This document shows positions 18,856 through 27,895 of a DNA stretch of 64,000 nucleotides, piece by piece (position 1 is the first letter of the stretch; each line of letters begins with the position of its first letter). Source of the DNA: Phycisphaerales bacterium (GTDB lineage: Bacteria > Planctomycetota > Phycisphaerae > Phycisphaerales > UBA1924); contig JADLFW010000009.1 in the NCBI GenBank assembly GCA_020849615.1, positions 124,001 to 188,000 of the forward strand. Reading direction: 5' to 3'. The notes under the pieces were generated by a model. The model saw only the letters and a program-made list of their open reading frames with translations, did not search any database and was not told the origin of the DNA. A program made the position numbers and the translations under genes.

Positions 18856-19733
18856 CCACGGGCCCGGCCCGCTCGCTGCTGACGGGCCTCGCGTGGATCA
18901 GCCCCTGGCTGGTCGGGGTGGCCCTGTTCACGGCGGTGCCCGCGGCGATGAGCCTGTACTACAGCCTGACGGACTACACGCTGCTCGAGGGCCCGGTGTA
19001 CATCGGTCTGGACAACTACCGGGAGCTCGGCGGGGATCGGCTGTTCGGCATCGCGGTCCGGAACACCCTGGTGTTCGCCATCACCGCATCGCTCAGCGCA
19101 ACGGTGCTCTCCGTGCTGCTGGCGGTGCTGCTCGAGCAGCGCCTGAGGGGCGCCGGGCTGGTCCGCGCGATCGTGTTTCTCCCGACGCTGGTGCCTGTCG
19201 TGTCGGCGTGCGTCTGCTGGCTCTGGCTCTACAACGCACAGTTCGGGCTCTTCAACAGCGTTCTGGCCGCGGCGGGCATTGACGGCCCGGACTGGCTGGG
19301 CCGGCGCGATCTGGCGCTGCCGTCGCTCGTGTTCATGAGCCTCTGGATCATCGGCAGCCCGCTGCTGGTGTGCTCCGCGGCGCTCAAGGATGTTCCCGCT
19401 GCGTTGTACGAGGCGGCGGATCTTGACGGGATCTCGCGGCTGGGGCGGCTGCGTCACGTCACACTGCCGATGATCTCGCCCGCGATCCTTTTCAACGCGA
19501 TCATGTCCATCATCTGGTCGCTCCAGGTCTTTGCACCACCCCAGATCATGACCGGCGGCGGGCCGGAAAACTCAACGCTCGTGTACTCGATGTACGTGTA
19601 CTGGAACGCGTTCATCTACGGGCGGATGGGCTACGCCAGCGCCATGGCGTGGATCCAGATGCTGGTCGCGCTCGGCCTCGCCGGCGGGGTGCTGGGACTC
19701 TCCCGGCGGGTCATCCACTACAGGGCCGCATGA
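18852..19733 (+). CDS. Sugar ABC transporter permease (MalF/UgpA type)
   Basis: This 293-residue inner-membrane subunit has six predicted helices and the cytoplasmic EAA loop that docks onto the ATPase (EAADLDGISRLGRLRHVTLP). ISPWLVGVALFTAVPAAM forms the first helix. The ATG overlaps the TGA of the binding-protein gene, and its own TGA overlaps the start of the second permease, so translation is tightly coupled. No ATP-binding subunit is encoded nearby; a shared MsmK-like ATPase elsewhere is likely. Confidence 0.92.
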   Translation: MTTGPARSLLTGLAWISPWLVGVALFTAVPAAMSLYYSLTDYTLLEGPVYIGLDNYRELGGDRLFGIAVRNTLVFAITASLSATVLSVLLAVLLEQRLRGAGLVRAIVFLPTLVPVVSACVCWLWLYNAQFGLFNSVLAAAGIDGPDWLGRRDLALPSLVFMSLWIIGSPLLVCSAALKDVPAALYEAADLDGISRLGRLRHVTLPMISPAILFNAIMSIIWSLQVFAPPQIMTGGGPENSTLVYSMYVYWNAFIYGRMGYASAMAWIQMLVALGLAGGVLGLSRRVIHYRAA

Positions 19734-20659
19734 CGACGAAACCGAACCAACCCGCCGTGCGACGCCGCCGCCCGCGCATCGGCCTTTACATGCTGATGTG
19801 GGCTGCGGGGCTGGTCTACGTTGCGCCCCTGTTATGGATGGCCGCGGTGTCGCTCAAGCCGGCTCGGGAGGCCGCCGCGCCGGGAGTCGGCCTGCTCCCT
19901 GCTTTCACGGAGCCGCCGACTCTGGATGGCCCGCCTTCCATGCTCGCGGTAAGCTACTGGGCCCGGCTGGCTGCGCAGGCGTCGCAGAACTACGGCGAGG
20001 TGTGGCACAGCCCGGTCGCGGATTTCCCGCTGTACCTGCACAACTCGGTCCTCGTGTCCGTGCTGAGCGTTGCGGGCATGGCCGTCTCGAGCGCGATCGT
20101 GGCGTACGGGTTCTCACGTGTGCGCTGGCCCGGCCGCGATGGCGTGTTCCTCGTCGTGCTCGCTACCTTGATGATTCCGCAGGCGGTGCTGATGGCGCCG
20201 CTGTACGTGCTCTTCAAGCAGCTGGGCTGGATCGGCACCTTCAAGCCCCTGTGGGTGCCGGCCTGGTTCGGCGGGGCGTTCAGCATCTTTCTGCTGCGGC
20301 AGTTCTTCCTCACCATTCCCAGGGAACTCGATGAGGCGGCCCGGATCGACGGCTGCTCGCATTGGGGCACGTTTACCCGGATCATCCTGCCGCTGTCGCG
20401 GCCCGCGCTGGCGGTGGTTGTGCTGATGCAGTTCATCGCGTCGTGGAACGACTTCCTCGGCCCGCTGCTGTTCCTGAATCACCAGGACCAGTACACCCTG
20501 GCGCTGGGCCTGCACATGTACCAGTCGCAGCACGGCGGAACACCGTGGAACCTGGTGATGGCGGCGAGCTTCATGGTGGTTGCACCGGTGCTGGCCGTGT
20601 ACATCTTCGCCCGCCGGTACTTCATCGAGGGCGTCAGCGCCGAGGGTGTCAAGGGCTGA
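19730..20659 (+). CDS. Sugar ABC transporter permease (MalG/UgpE type)
   Basis: The second inner-membrane subunit (309 residues) has a first helix IGLYMLMWAAGLVYVAPLLW, five further helices and the EAA loop DEAARIDGCSHWGTFTRIILP. Residues ~40-85 form an extra periplasmic stretch before helix 2 (AAAPGVGLLPAFTEPPTLDG). It starts within the stop of the first permease. The stop lies 1 base from the convergent stop of the mannosidase gene. Confidence 0.92.
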   Translation: MTTKPNQPAVRRRRPRIGLYMLMWAAGLVYVAPLLWMAAVSLKPAREAAAPGVGLLPAFTEPPTLDGPPSMLAVSYWARLAAQASQNYGEVWHSPVADFPLYLHNSVLVSVLSVAGMAVSSAIVAYGFSRVRWPGRDGVFLVVLATLMIPQAVLMAPLYVLFKQLGWIGTFKPLWVPAWFGGAFSIFLLRQFFLTIPRELDEAARIDGCSHWGTFTRIILPLSRPALAVVVLMQFIASWNDFLGPLLFLNHQDQYTLALGLHMYQSQHGGTPWNLVMAASFMVVAPVLAVYIFARRYFIEGVSAEGVKG

Positions 20660-20660
20660 A

Positions 20661-22523
20661 TCACACGAGCGGGATCCGGGCCGCCGATCGCGGCCCGACA
20701 TCGAACGGCACCGATCGCCCGCCGACCTCGTGCCGGCCCACCCAGGACTCGCCGGTATCGTTGATGATGACGAGGTGATCGCGGCCCTCGATCGGGAACA
20801 CGTCGATGAGGCGCGGCGCGAAGGCCCGCTTGACGGCTTCATAGGCCGGCTTCTCCCGGCCCGCCGAGTCGATCAGCGACCACGACAGTCCGGGCCAGGC
20901 ATCGTTGAGCTGCCAGATCAACGCGCCGGAACAGACCCTTGGATTGGCCCGGAGCCACACGATCGCCGTATATAGGTGCCGGGCCTGCATCTCGTGAGCC
21001 TGCTCAAGCCACTCGTCGAAGCCCGTCGCCGCCGGGAAGAGCCTGGCCAGTGGCTCGTCGTACCACCGCTGCATCCCGCCGGGCCCGCGCTGGCGGGCCG
21101 CCAGCGTTGCGGGCACCACGGTCCCTGGCGCAACTGGCCCGACCAGCAGCCCGGCCTCCGCCAGCGTCTGGCGGCACGATGGACTCTGGATGCCGAACTC
21201 CGAGCAGAAGCGGGGGAGGTGCGAGCGGAACTCATCGCCGATGAGGTCCCAGGTGTGGCGGTCGCCCTCGGATACATCGTTTGGATGCCGGCCCGGCGTC
21301 GGCGAGAACGGGCTGTTGGGGATGTACGGGGTGCCGGGCGAAAGCTCCTCGACAATCCTGGGGAGCAGTTCGCGGTAGTAGTACTGCCCCCAGCCGCGGT
21401 TCCCCTGACCAGTCTCCGCGAGCTTCTCCTTGAAACCCCAGGAGTCGTAGGCCCATTCGCACTCATTCCCGCCGCACCACAAGACCACGGATGGGTGCCG
21501 CGACAGCCGGGCTACCTGGTAGCGGGCCTCGGCCTCCACGAGCGTGCGGAACTCCTCGTGCTCCGGGTAGCACGCGCAGGCGAACATGAAATCCTGCCAG
21601 ACCATCAGGCCCAGCTCATCGCAGGTGTCGTAGAACCAGTCGGGCTCGTAGCGCCCGCCGCCCCAGATGCGGATCATGTTCATGCCCGCGGCCCGGGCCT
21701 GCTCGAGCCGCCGGCGGACTCGGAGGTACGTGCGGTCGCGGGGCCAAAGCCCTTCGGGGATCCAGTTGGCGCCGAGGCAGAAGCTCGATTTGCTGCCAGC
21801 GCGCAACTGGAAGGAAAGCGGATCAAGACTCGGATGCGCACGAGTCGTTGCAGCGTTTCCCTCCGAAACGAGCGGCGATTCGCGCAGTGGTCGGGCGATC
21901 AACTGCACTCCGGAGCTGATCCCGCACGTCGCCACTTTCGGGCCCCAGTCCCACTGGAAGTTGCTCGCGCACTTGCGGATGTAGCAGAACGGGTCCCAGT
22001 CCCCGTTGACAGGCAGCGGCCCGTGCTTTTTCGCCTGTTCGTGGATGTACCGCAGCGGGCTCGTGAAGGTGACAGCGAGCCGGTTTTCGCCGGGCCGGAG
22101 GTGACCCAGTACGCCGAAGCGGTGGGGGATGAACTCGCTCTGCGCCTCACCGATCTCCTGCCCGTTCAGCTCCAGCCGGGCGACGGTGTCGAGGCACTCG
22201 AACACCAGGTCGATCTCGTGGTGCCCGAAGAGGCCCGGGGCGGCGTCGAACACCAGTTCGTACCGCCAGTCGGTCCAGCTCACCCACTGGACTTCCCGCT
22301 CGTTCATCCCGACCGCCGGATCGGGGATCAGCCCGGCATCCATCAGATCGGTGTGGATGCACCCCGGCACGGTCGCGGGGATCACTCGGCCGCGCACAGG
22401 CTCGGGCACCGGAGACAGGTCGCCGACGGCCCGCACCGTCCACGCGTAGCGAGGGCCGGCCGCGAACTCCGCGGGAAACCCGGCGTGCGGGTGCGACAGA
22501 GGTTGGGAGAAAGGTGAGCCCAT
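20661..22523 (-). CDS. Beta-mannosidase-like GH2 enzyme, apparently lacking its Ig-like domain
   Basis: A 620-residue family GH2 protein close to beta-mannosidases: an N-terminal sugar-binding beta-domain (YIRKCASNFQWDWGPKVATCGI is diagnostic), then a TIM barrel starting CLGANWIPEGLWPRDRTYL. The acid/base is in GGNECEW (E354) and the nucleophile in FCSEFGIQ (E442). Between GVQLIARP (~215) and GANWIPEG (~252) there are only ~35 residues, where family members have a whole immunoglobulin-like domain of about 100. There is no signal peptide, so it probably acts on imported mannosides. It diverges from the CBM9-like gene. Activity may be altered by the missing domain. Confidence 0.82.
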   Translation of the reverse strand: MGSPFSQPLSHPHAGFPAEFAAGPRYAWTVRAVGDLSPVPEPVRGRVIPATVPGCIHTDLMDAGLIPDPAVGMNEREVQWVSWTDWRYELVFDAAPGLFGHHEIDLVFECLDTVARLELNGQEIGEAQSEFIPHRFGVLGHLRPGENRLAVTFTSPLRYIHEQAKKHGPLPVNGDWDPFCYIRKCASNFQWDWGPKVATCGISSGVQLIARPLRESPLVSEGNAATTRAHPSLDPLSFQLRAGSKSSFCLGANWIPEGLWPRDRTYLRVRRRLEQARAAGMNMIRIWGGGRYEPDWFYDTCDELGLMVWQDFMFACACYPEHEEFRTLVEAEARYQVARLSRHPSVVLWCGGNECEWAYDSWGFKEKLAETGQGNRGWGQYYYRELLPRIVEELSPGTPYIPNSPFSPTPGRHPNDVSEGDRHTWDLIGDEFRSHLPRFCSEFGIQSPSCRQTLAEAGLLVGPVAPGTVVPATLAARQRGPGGMQRWYDEPLARLFPAATGFDEWLEQAHEMQARHLYTAIVWLRANPRVCSGALIWQLNDAWPGLSWSLIDSAGREKPAYEAVKRAFAPRLIDVFPIEGRDHLVIINDTGESWVGRHEVGGRSVPFDVGPRSAARIPLV

Positions 22524-22560
22524 ACCGAAAGTGGCGATCGAGCGGGTACCATCGTACTCG

Positions 22561-23625
22561 ATGATTCCTTCCCCGCATGTGCCGCCTACCGCGCAGCAGC
22601 CGCGCTCCTATTCCTGTCTCCGGGCCTCACGCGCGCCGGAGATCGATGGCCGACTCAACAAGCCGTTCTGGTGGTCTGCGCCCTGGACCGAGGACTTCGT
22701 CGATATCCAGGGCGATGCCATGCCTCGGCCTCGCTTCCGCACGCGGGCCAAACTTCTGTGGGATGATGATCACCTGTACATCGGTGCGGAACTCGAGGAG
22801 CCGCATGTCTGGGCGACGCTGACGCATCGGGATTCCATCGTCTACCACGACAATGACTTCGAAGTTTTCCTCAACCCGACCGGCGACAGCCACCGCTACT
22901 ACGAAGTCGAGGTCAACGCGCTGAACACGATCTTCGACCTGTTCCTCCCCAAGCCCTACCGCGATGGTGGCCCGGCCGATCACGGGTGGGATGTGGCGGG
23001 CCTGCAGACCGCCATCCATATCGATGGCACGCTGAACGACCCCTCCGACACCGACCGCGGTTGGTCGGTCGAGATGGCCATTCCTTGGCCCGCGCTCGAC
23101 CGCCACGGCGGGGCGGCCGGGCCGCCCGCCGATGGGGAGCAGTGGCGGGTCAACTTCTCACGCGTGCAGTGGGACCACCGCTTCGCCGATGGCCGCTACG
23201 AGAAGATTCCTGCCCGGGCCGAGCACAACTGGGTCTGGTCGCCGCAGGGCATCATCGACATGCACCGTCCGGAGCAGTGGGGGGTCGTGCAGTTCGACGC
23301 GGCCAGGGCCGGGCCCGTTCCAGTCCGGCCCGATGAGTCGCTGCAGGCCCGGCAGGTGCTGCACCGCATCTACTACGCACAGGCAGCGCACCGCCGGGCC
23401 GCGGGCTCCTGGGCCTCCAGCATTGAAGCTTTGACGGGCCGAGATGTCTGGTTGCTGCAACGCGGGCCGCGGTTGTCCGGACCTCTCGATTTTCGCCTCA
23501 CAGAGGCAGGGTGGAAGGCCCGACAGGCGGTGAGGACGTCAGATGGCCGGATTCGCACTTTCTGCATCCGGCAGGATTCCCTCATCTGGGAGGATGGAAC
23601 ATCGCCCTACGATGCTGACGCCTAA
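22561..23625 (+). CDS. CBM9-like carbohydrate-binding protein
   Basis: A 354-residue protein with a family 9-type carbohydrate-binding/DOMON-like beta-sandwich: APEIDGRLNKPFWWSAPWTEDF, AKLLWDDDHLYIGAELEEPHVWA, DNDFEVFLNPTGDSHRYYE, WRVNFSRVQW and WSPQGIIDMHRPEQWG are the usual family stretches. The last ~90 residues form a separate alpha/beta tail. No signal peptide is seen. ATG 22561 is preferred over the in-frame GTG 22531, although neither has a strong ribosome binding site. It diverges from the mannosidase-like gene across a short spacer and belongs functionally with the glycan locus. Confidence 0.8.
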   Translation: MIPSPHVPPTAQQPRSYSCLRASRAPEIDGRLNKPFWWSAPWTEDFVDIQGDAMPRPRFRTRAKLLWDDDHLYIGAELEEPHVWATLTHRDSIVYHDNDFEVFLNPTGDSHRYYEVEVNALNTIFDLFLPKPYRDGGPADHGWDVAGLQTAIHIDGTLNDPSDTDRGWSVEMAIPWPALDRHGGAAGPPADGEQWRVNFSRVQWDHRFADGRYEKIPARAEHNWVWSPQGIIDMHRPEQWGVVQFDAARAGPVPVRPDESLQARQVLHRIYYAQAAHRRAAGSWASSIEALTGRDVWLLQRGPRLSGPLDFRLTEAGWKARQAVRTSDGRIRTFCIRQDSLIWEDGTSPYDADA

Positions 23626-23639
23626 CGCGGAGAAATCGA

Positions 23640-24230
23640 ATGGCTCAGACACCATCCACCATGCTGCCCCTGGGCACTTCAGCGCCGGCTTTCTCTCTCC
23701 CGGATGCGGCGAGCGGACGGAACGTGTCGCTCGATGATTTCAAGGATTCCCGCGCCCTGCTGGTGATGTTCATCTGCAACCACTGCCCGTTCGTCAAGCA
23801 TGTCCGCGCCGGCCTGACGCAGCTCGCTCGTGACTACCAGGCGCGGGGTCTTGCGGTCGTGGCGGTGTCCTCCAACGATCCGGCAAGGTATCCCGAAGAC
23901 GGGCCGGCAGAGATGGCGAAGGAAGCCCGGTCCGCGGAATACACCTTCCCCTACCTGTTTGATGGGACACAGGCGGTGGCGAAGGCCTACCACGCGGCGT
24001 GCACGCCGGACTTCTTTCTCTTTGATGGTGATCGGCGCCTCGCGTACCGTGGCCAGCTGGATGACAGCCGGCCCGGCAACGGGCTGCCCGTGACCGGGGA
24101 AGACCTCCGCGATGCGATCGACGCCGTGCTCGCGGGGCGCCCCGCGCCACCGGATCAATACCCCAGCATCGGCTGCAACATCAAGTGGCGGGCGGGCAAC
24201 GAGCCTGAGTACTTCAAGAACCCCCGGTAG
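23640..24230 (+). CDS. Thioredoxin-family (AhpC/TSA-like) protein
   Basis: A 196-residue soluble thiol-redox protein with a thioredoxin fold. The active-site region reads FICNHCPFVKHV, a CXXC in the position used by the thioredoxin-like AhpC/TSA group; AVSSNDPARYPEDGP and TPDFFLFDGDRRLAYRGQLDDSRPGNG are family signatures. GGAG lies 8 bases before the ATG. The 3' end overlaps the convergent GNAT gene by 17 bases. Its physiological partner is not evident. Confidence 0.9.
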   Translation: MAQTPSTMLPLGTSAPAFSLPDAASGRNVSLDDFKDSRALLVMFICNHCPFVKHVRAGLTQLARDYQARGLAVVAVSSNDPARYPEDGPAEMAKEARSAEYTFPYLFDGTQAVAKAYHAACTPDFFLFDGDRRLAYRGQLDDSRPGNGLPVTGEDLRDAIDAVLAGRPAPPDQYPSIGCNIKWRAGNEPEYFKNPR

Positions 24231-24939
24231 GCCGGCGCTTGCGCGGGATTGTCCGGGCCGCCTCGAGCCGCGCCATAAGGCCCGGCCTCAGCCTCCGCCA
24301 GTCCTCCAGCGTCATGGCCCAGTGCTCGTGATCGCGCCACCGGCCATTGATGCACAGGTACCGTTTCGCCACCCCCTCGTGCCGGAATCCGAGCTTGCGG
24401 ACCAGGGCCTTCGAGGCCACGTTCTCGGGAACGATGTTCGCCTCGACGCGGTGCAGATCCAGGTCCTGGAACGCGTGCGCGAGGGCCAGCGTCAGGGCTT
24501 CGGTCATCAGACCCTTGCCCGCGAACTCGCTGCCGATCCAGTAGCCGGCGTAGCAGCTCTGGAACGCGCCCCGCACGATGTTGCCCAGGCTCAGGGCCCC
24601 GATGATCGCCCCCGTTGACGCATCGCACACCAGGAACCGGTGGTTCGATTCCGACTGCGTCGAGAGCACCCGCTCGAAGTACGCCGGGCTGAAGTTGTCG
24701 ATCCCCCCCGGCTGCGTCGATTCCCACGGTGTCAAAAACGCGCGGCTGGCGAGGCGAAGGGCCTGAAACTCCGCCAGGTCCGTCTTCGCCGGGCGCCGAA
24801 GAAACACGCGCGGGCCCGCCGCGACCGCATCCCGAAGACCCGAAGCCGCGGCCGTCCGCGCGGTCCGCCGCCGCGAGCGAGGGTCTAGCTCACGTGCACC
24901 ACGACCGACCGGCTGTGGCCGCCGCGACGATGCTCCCAT
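24214..24939 (-). CDS. GNAT N-acetyltransferase, RimJ/RimL type
   Basis: An acetyl-CoA-dependent acetyltransferase of the RimJ/RimL group, which acetylates N-terminal amines or small molecules. The core is GPRVFLRRPAKTDLAEF at the start, GYWIGSEFAGKGLMTEAL (acetyl-CoA loop) and RVEANIVPENVASKALVRKLGFRHEG. The start is uncertain: ATG 24939 overlaps the upstream yjbQ-like gene by 55 bases and adds a low-complexity N-terminus, while GTG 24807 would begin inside the first beta-strand (VFLRRP). Those are the only plausible in-frame starts after yjbQ. It is probably the last gene of the guaA operon. Confidence 0.8.
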   Translation of the reverse strand: MGASSRRPQPVGRGARELDPRSRRRTARTAAASGLRDAVAAGPRVFLRRPAKTDLAEFQALRLASRAFLTPWESTQPGGIDNFSPAYFERVLSTQSESNHRFLVCDASTGAIIGALSLGNIVRGAFQSCYAGYWIGSEFAGKGLMTEALTLALAHAFQDLDLHRVEANIVPENVASKALVRKLGFRHEGVAKRYLCINGRWRDHEHWAMTLEDWRRLRPGLMARLEAARTIPRKRRPTGGS

Positions 24940-25289
24940 AGGTAGATCCCCTGCCAGGTTCCCAGAGTCAGTCCGCCGTTCATGACTGGGATCGCCAGCG
25001 ATGTAGCCGTGAGCGCCGCCCGGATGTGGCCCGGCATGTCGTCCGGGCCTTCGGCGGTGTGTGAATAGAGGGGATCGCCCTCGGGCACGAGGCGGTCGAG
25101 CCACCGTTCCAGGTCCCGCCGGGCGGAAGGATCGGCGTTTTCCTGGATGATCAGGCTCGCCGAGGTGTGGCGGATGAAGACGGTGCACAACCCTTCAGCC
25201 ACACCTGACGCCGCGACAACCTCGGCGACCCGGCCCGTGAACTCGTGCAGGCCCGGGCCCGGCGTGCGGATGGTCAGGCTGGCGATCAC
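24885..25289 (-). CDS. YjbQ/UPF0047 family protein
   Basis: A 134-residue protein of the YjbQ family (secondary thiamine-phosphate synthase-like). FIRHTSASLIIQENADPSARRDLERW, MPGHIRAALTATSLAIPV and GTWQGIYLWEHR are the near-invariant family stretches, with the conserved histidines in RHTSA and MPGHI. In vitro thiamine phosphate synthase activity has been reported for YjbQ, but the in vivo role remains unclear. It lies 9 bases downstream of guaA. Confidence 0.92.
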   Translation of the reverse strand: MIASLTIRTPGPGLHEFTGRVAEVVAASGVAEGLCTVFIRHTSASLIIQENADPSARRDLERWLDRLVPEGDPLYSHTAEGPDDMPGHIRAALTATSLAIPVMNGGLTLGTWQGIYLWEHRRGGHSRSVVVHVS

Positions 25290-25298
25290 GCCCGCAGT

Positions 25299-26867
25299 TT
25301 ACTCCCACTCGATCGTCGCGGGCGGCTTGCTCGAAATGTCGTACACGACGCGGTTGACCCCGCGCACCTCGTTGATGATGCGGGTCGAGATCGTCGCCAG
25401 AATTTCGTGCGGCAGCCGGGCCCAGTCGGCGGTCATGAAGTCCTGCGTCTCGACCGCCCGGATGGCCACGGCGTTGTCGTAGGTGCGTCCATCGCCCATG
25501 ACGCCAACGCTCTGCACGGGCAGGAGCACCGCGAACACCTGGCTCGTGCGGCGGTACAGGTCGGCGGCGACGATCTCCTCCAGGAGGATCTCATCGCAGT
25601 CGCGCAGGATGTCGAGCTTGCGGCGGGTGACTTCGCCAAGGACCCGGACCGCCAGGCCCGGGCCGGGGAAGGGATGCCGCCAGATGAGTTGCTGCGGAAG
25701 GCCCAGCACCTCGCCCAGCTTGCGGACCTCATCCTTGAACAGCTCGCGCAGCGGCTCCACGAGCTCGAAGCCGAGCTGCTCGGGCAATCCACCGACGTTG
25801 TGGTGGAGCTTGATGCCGGCGGACTGGCCGGAGTGGCCGTGGCCCGACTCGATGACGTCGGGGTAAAGCGTCCCCTGGGCCAGGAACCCCGGAGGCTCGC
25901 CGTGGGCGCTCTTGATCGACCGGGCCGCTTCCTTGAAGACCTCGATGAAGCGGTGCCCGATTCGGCGGCGTTTCTCCTGGGGATCGGTGATGCCGGAGAG
26001 GTCCGCGAGAAACTCCTGGGAAGCATCCACGACGCGGAGGTCGATGTGGAAGTGATCGCGGAACGTGGTTTCCACGAGTTCCCGCTCGGCCTTGCGGAGC
26101 AGGCCCGTATCAACGAACACGCAGGTCAGCTGTCCCGGCACCGCCTTGTGGATCAGCGCGGCGGTGACGGCCGAATCCACTCCGCCCGACAGCCCGCAGA
26201 TGACATGGCCGCGGCCAACCGAGGCCCGGATCGACGCGGCGGCGTTCTCGGCGAAGTCCGACATCCGCCATTCTCCGTGGCAACGGCAGATTTCGTAGAG
26301 GAAGTTGCGGAGAAGGTCGGCGCCGTGGGGCGTGTGGGTGACCTCGGGATGGAACAGCACCCCGTAGAACCGGAAGTTGCCCCGCTTGAGACGGACGGAG
26401 GCATAGGAGGAGGTCGGCGTGGAAGCCAGGGTTTCGAGCCCGATCGCATCCAGGCCCGATACCTGGTCGCCGTGCGACATCCAGACGGTGGTCTTTTCGG
26501 GGACGGCGGCGAACAGGTCGGACCGGTCCGTCACGGTCAGGTTGGCCCGTCCGAACTCGCGGGAGTCTCCCCGGCGGATGGTTCCCCCCAGCATCTGGCA
26601 GGCCAGCTGCATGCCGTAGCAGATGGCCAGGACGGGGACACCCAGTTCCAGGATCGCGGGGTCGCAGCGGGGGGCGCCGGCGTCGTACACGCTGGAGGGA
26701 CCGCCGGACAGGATGATCCCCTTGGGTTTGAGCCGGGCCAGCTCATCGGCCGATACCGAAGGGGACACCAGGAGCGAGAAGACCCCCGCCTCGCGGACCC
26801 GCCGGGCGATCAGCTGGGCCGTCTGGGAGCCGAAATCGATGATGGGAATGATCTCGTCGTGCCTCAT
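25299..26867 (-). CDS. guaA: GMP synthase (glutamine-hydrolysing)
   Basis: Converts XMP to GMP with ATP and glutamine in purine synthesis. The 522-residue protein has an N-terminal class I glutamine amidotransferase ([18 protein letters not shown]; nucleophile C83 in [17 protein letters not shown]), an ATP pyrophosphatase domain with the P-loop LSGGVDSAV (~230), and the C-terminal dimerisation domain ending [15 protein letters not shown], the canonical GuaA terminus. It heads a probable guaA-yjbQ-GNAT operon and diverges from the HEAT lipoprotein gene. Confidence 0.98.
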   Translation of the reverse strand: MRHDEIIPIIDFGSQTAQLIARRVREAGVFSLLVSPSVSADELARLKPKGIILSGGPSSVYDAGAPRCDPAILELGVPVLAICYGMQLACQMLGGTIRRGDSREFGRANLTVTDRSDLFAAVPEKTTVWMSHGDQVSGLDAIGLETLASTPTSSYASVRLKRGNFRFYGVLFHPEVTHTPHGADLLRNFLYEICRCHGEWRMSDFAENAAASIRASVGRGHVICGLSGGVDSAVTAALIHKAVPGQLTCVFVDTGLLRKAERELVETTFRDHFHIDLRVVDASQEFLADLSGITDPQEKRRRIGHRFIEVFKEAARSIKSAHGEPPGFLAQGTLYPDVIESGHGHSGQSAGIKLHHNVGGLPEQLGFELVEPLRELFKDEVRKLGEVLGLPQQLIWRHPFPGPGLAVRVLGEVTRRKLDILRDCDEILLEEIVAADLYRRTSQVFAVLLPVQSVGVMGDGRTYDNAVAIRAVETQDFMTADWARLPHEILATISTRIINEVRGVNRVVYDISSKPPATIEWE

Positions 26868-27012
26868 GAGCTGGCCGATTCCCTCTGCTGGAGGTGTCGG
26901 AGCCCCGGACCGGCTGCTTCCCGGATCGGGGGGAAGCTGCTAGGGTACGTCGCCGGCGCCCCCGGGTCGATGCGCGGCTCAACGCTGATCCAGTCCGTTC
27001 GGAGATTCTGTC

Positions 27013-27366
27013 CTGGCAAGCCCCCGCCGATTCCGTTCTCAAGCCGCCATCATCCTCCTCGGGGCTTCGCTGGCGGGCTGCAGTTCGGATCTTCCGGGCG
27101 GCTTGGACTCGATGGACCCCGGGGAGCGGGCGACGGCGATCGCCGTCTCCGCCGAAACCAACGACCGGGAGGCGATCCCCAGGCTGATCACGCTGTTGGG
27201 CAGCGATGACCCCGGAACAAGGCTGCTGGCGATCGAGGCCCTTGAACGCCTCACGGGGGAAACTTTCGGATACGATTACGCGGCCTCGGAGGCTCTCCGC
27301 CACGGGAGCATCGAGCGCTGGGTGCAGTGGCAGTCCCGCCAGCCGCGGGCGGCCGGGAGTTCTTAA
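27013..27366 (+). CDS. Small HEAT-repeat lipoprotein, probable CTG start
   Basis: The frame encodes a lipoprotein signal (SPRRFRSQAAIILLGASLAGC, lipobox LAGC) followed by a short mature part with one HEAT-like repeat pair (REAIPRLITLLGSDDPGTRLLAIEALERLTGE). An in-frame TGA at 26986-26988 closes the frame upstream and no ATG, GTG or TTG lies between it and the lipobox. The first ATG (27103) would remove the whole signal peptide. CTG at 27013 has GGAG 8 bases upstream, so I infer a CTG start (117 residues). A sequencing error hiding a normal start is the alternative. It lies 11 bases before the RsbW-like gene. Confidence 0.6.
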   Translation: MASPRRFRSQAAIILLGASLAGCSSDLPGGLDSMDPGERATAIAVSAETNDREAIPRLITLLGSDDPGTRLLAIEALERLTGETFGYDYAASEALRHGSIERWVQWQSRQPRAAGSS

Positions 27367-27377
27367 CGGCGATTCCC

Positions 27378-27893
27378 ATGAGCGACCGTCCCCACATCCG
27401 GATCGAGATGGTGAGCAACCCGCTGTACCTCAGCGGCGCACGCGAACTGGTCGGTTCGGTCGCGCGGCGGCTGGGGTTCAGCGAGCTGGCCTGCGGCCAG
27501 ATCGCGCTGGCGGTCGACGAGGCCCTTTGCAACATCATCCGGCATGGCTACGACCGGCGGCCCGACGGGCCCATCTGGCTCAGCCTGTGGCCCGTCCCCG
27601 GCGACAACGGCTCCGCGGGCGGCCTGAAGATCGTGCTGGAGGACGAGGCCAAGCAGATCGACCCCTCCGCGATCCGCGGCCGGGATCTCGACGACGTGAA
27701 GCCGGGCGGGCTTGGCGTGCACATCATCAGGGAAGTCATGGATGAGGCCCGCTACGAGAAACGCGACGGCCACGGAATGAAGCTGACCATGGTGAAGAAG
27801 ATCGGACCCGATTCATCCGCGCCCGGGCGTACCGCCGCCGGGGGCTCTGATTGCGGCTGCGGCGGCGGATCGTGCCTCGACAAGCAGGAGTGA
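27378..27893 (+). CDS. RsbW-like ATP-binding protein with cysteine-rich tail
   Basis: A 171-residue HATPase_c_2 protein like anti-sigma/serine kinase RsbW. The N-box is LAVDEALCNIIRHGY, a G1-like segment is VLEDEAKQIDP and the G2 loop is GGLGVHIIREVMDE. Such kinases phosphorylate a STAS antagonist, and the next gene encodes one. The C-terminus carries SDCGCGGGSCLDK, a cysteine cluster not part of RsbW and possibly metal- or redox-sensitive. No sigma factor is nearby; the operon partner is an MlaE permease instead. ATG 27378 has only a weak ribosome binding site. Confidence 0.85.
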   Translation: MSDRPHIRIEMVSNPLYLSGARELVGSVARRLGFSELACGQIALAVDEALCNIIRHGYDRRPDGPIWLSLWPVPGDNGSAGGLKIVLEDEAKQIDPSAIRGRDLDDVKPGGLGVHIIREVMDEARYEKRDGHGMKLTMVKKIGPDSSAPGRTAAGGSDCGCGGGSCLDKQE

Positions 27894-27895
27894 CC

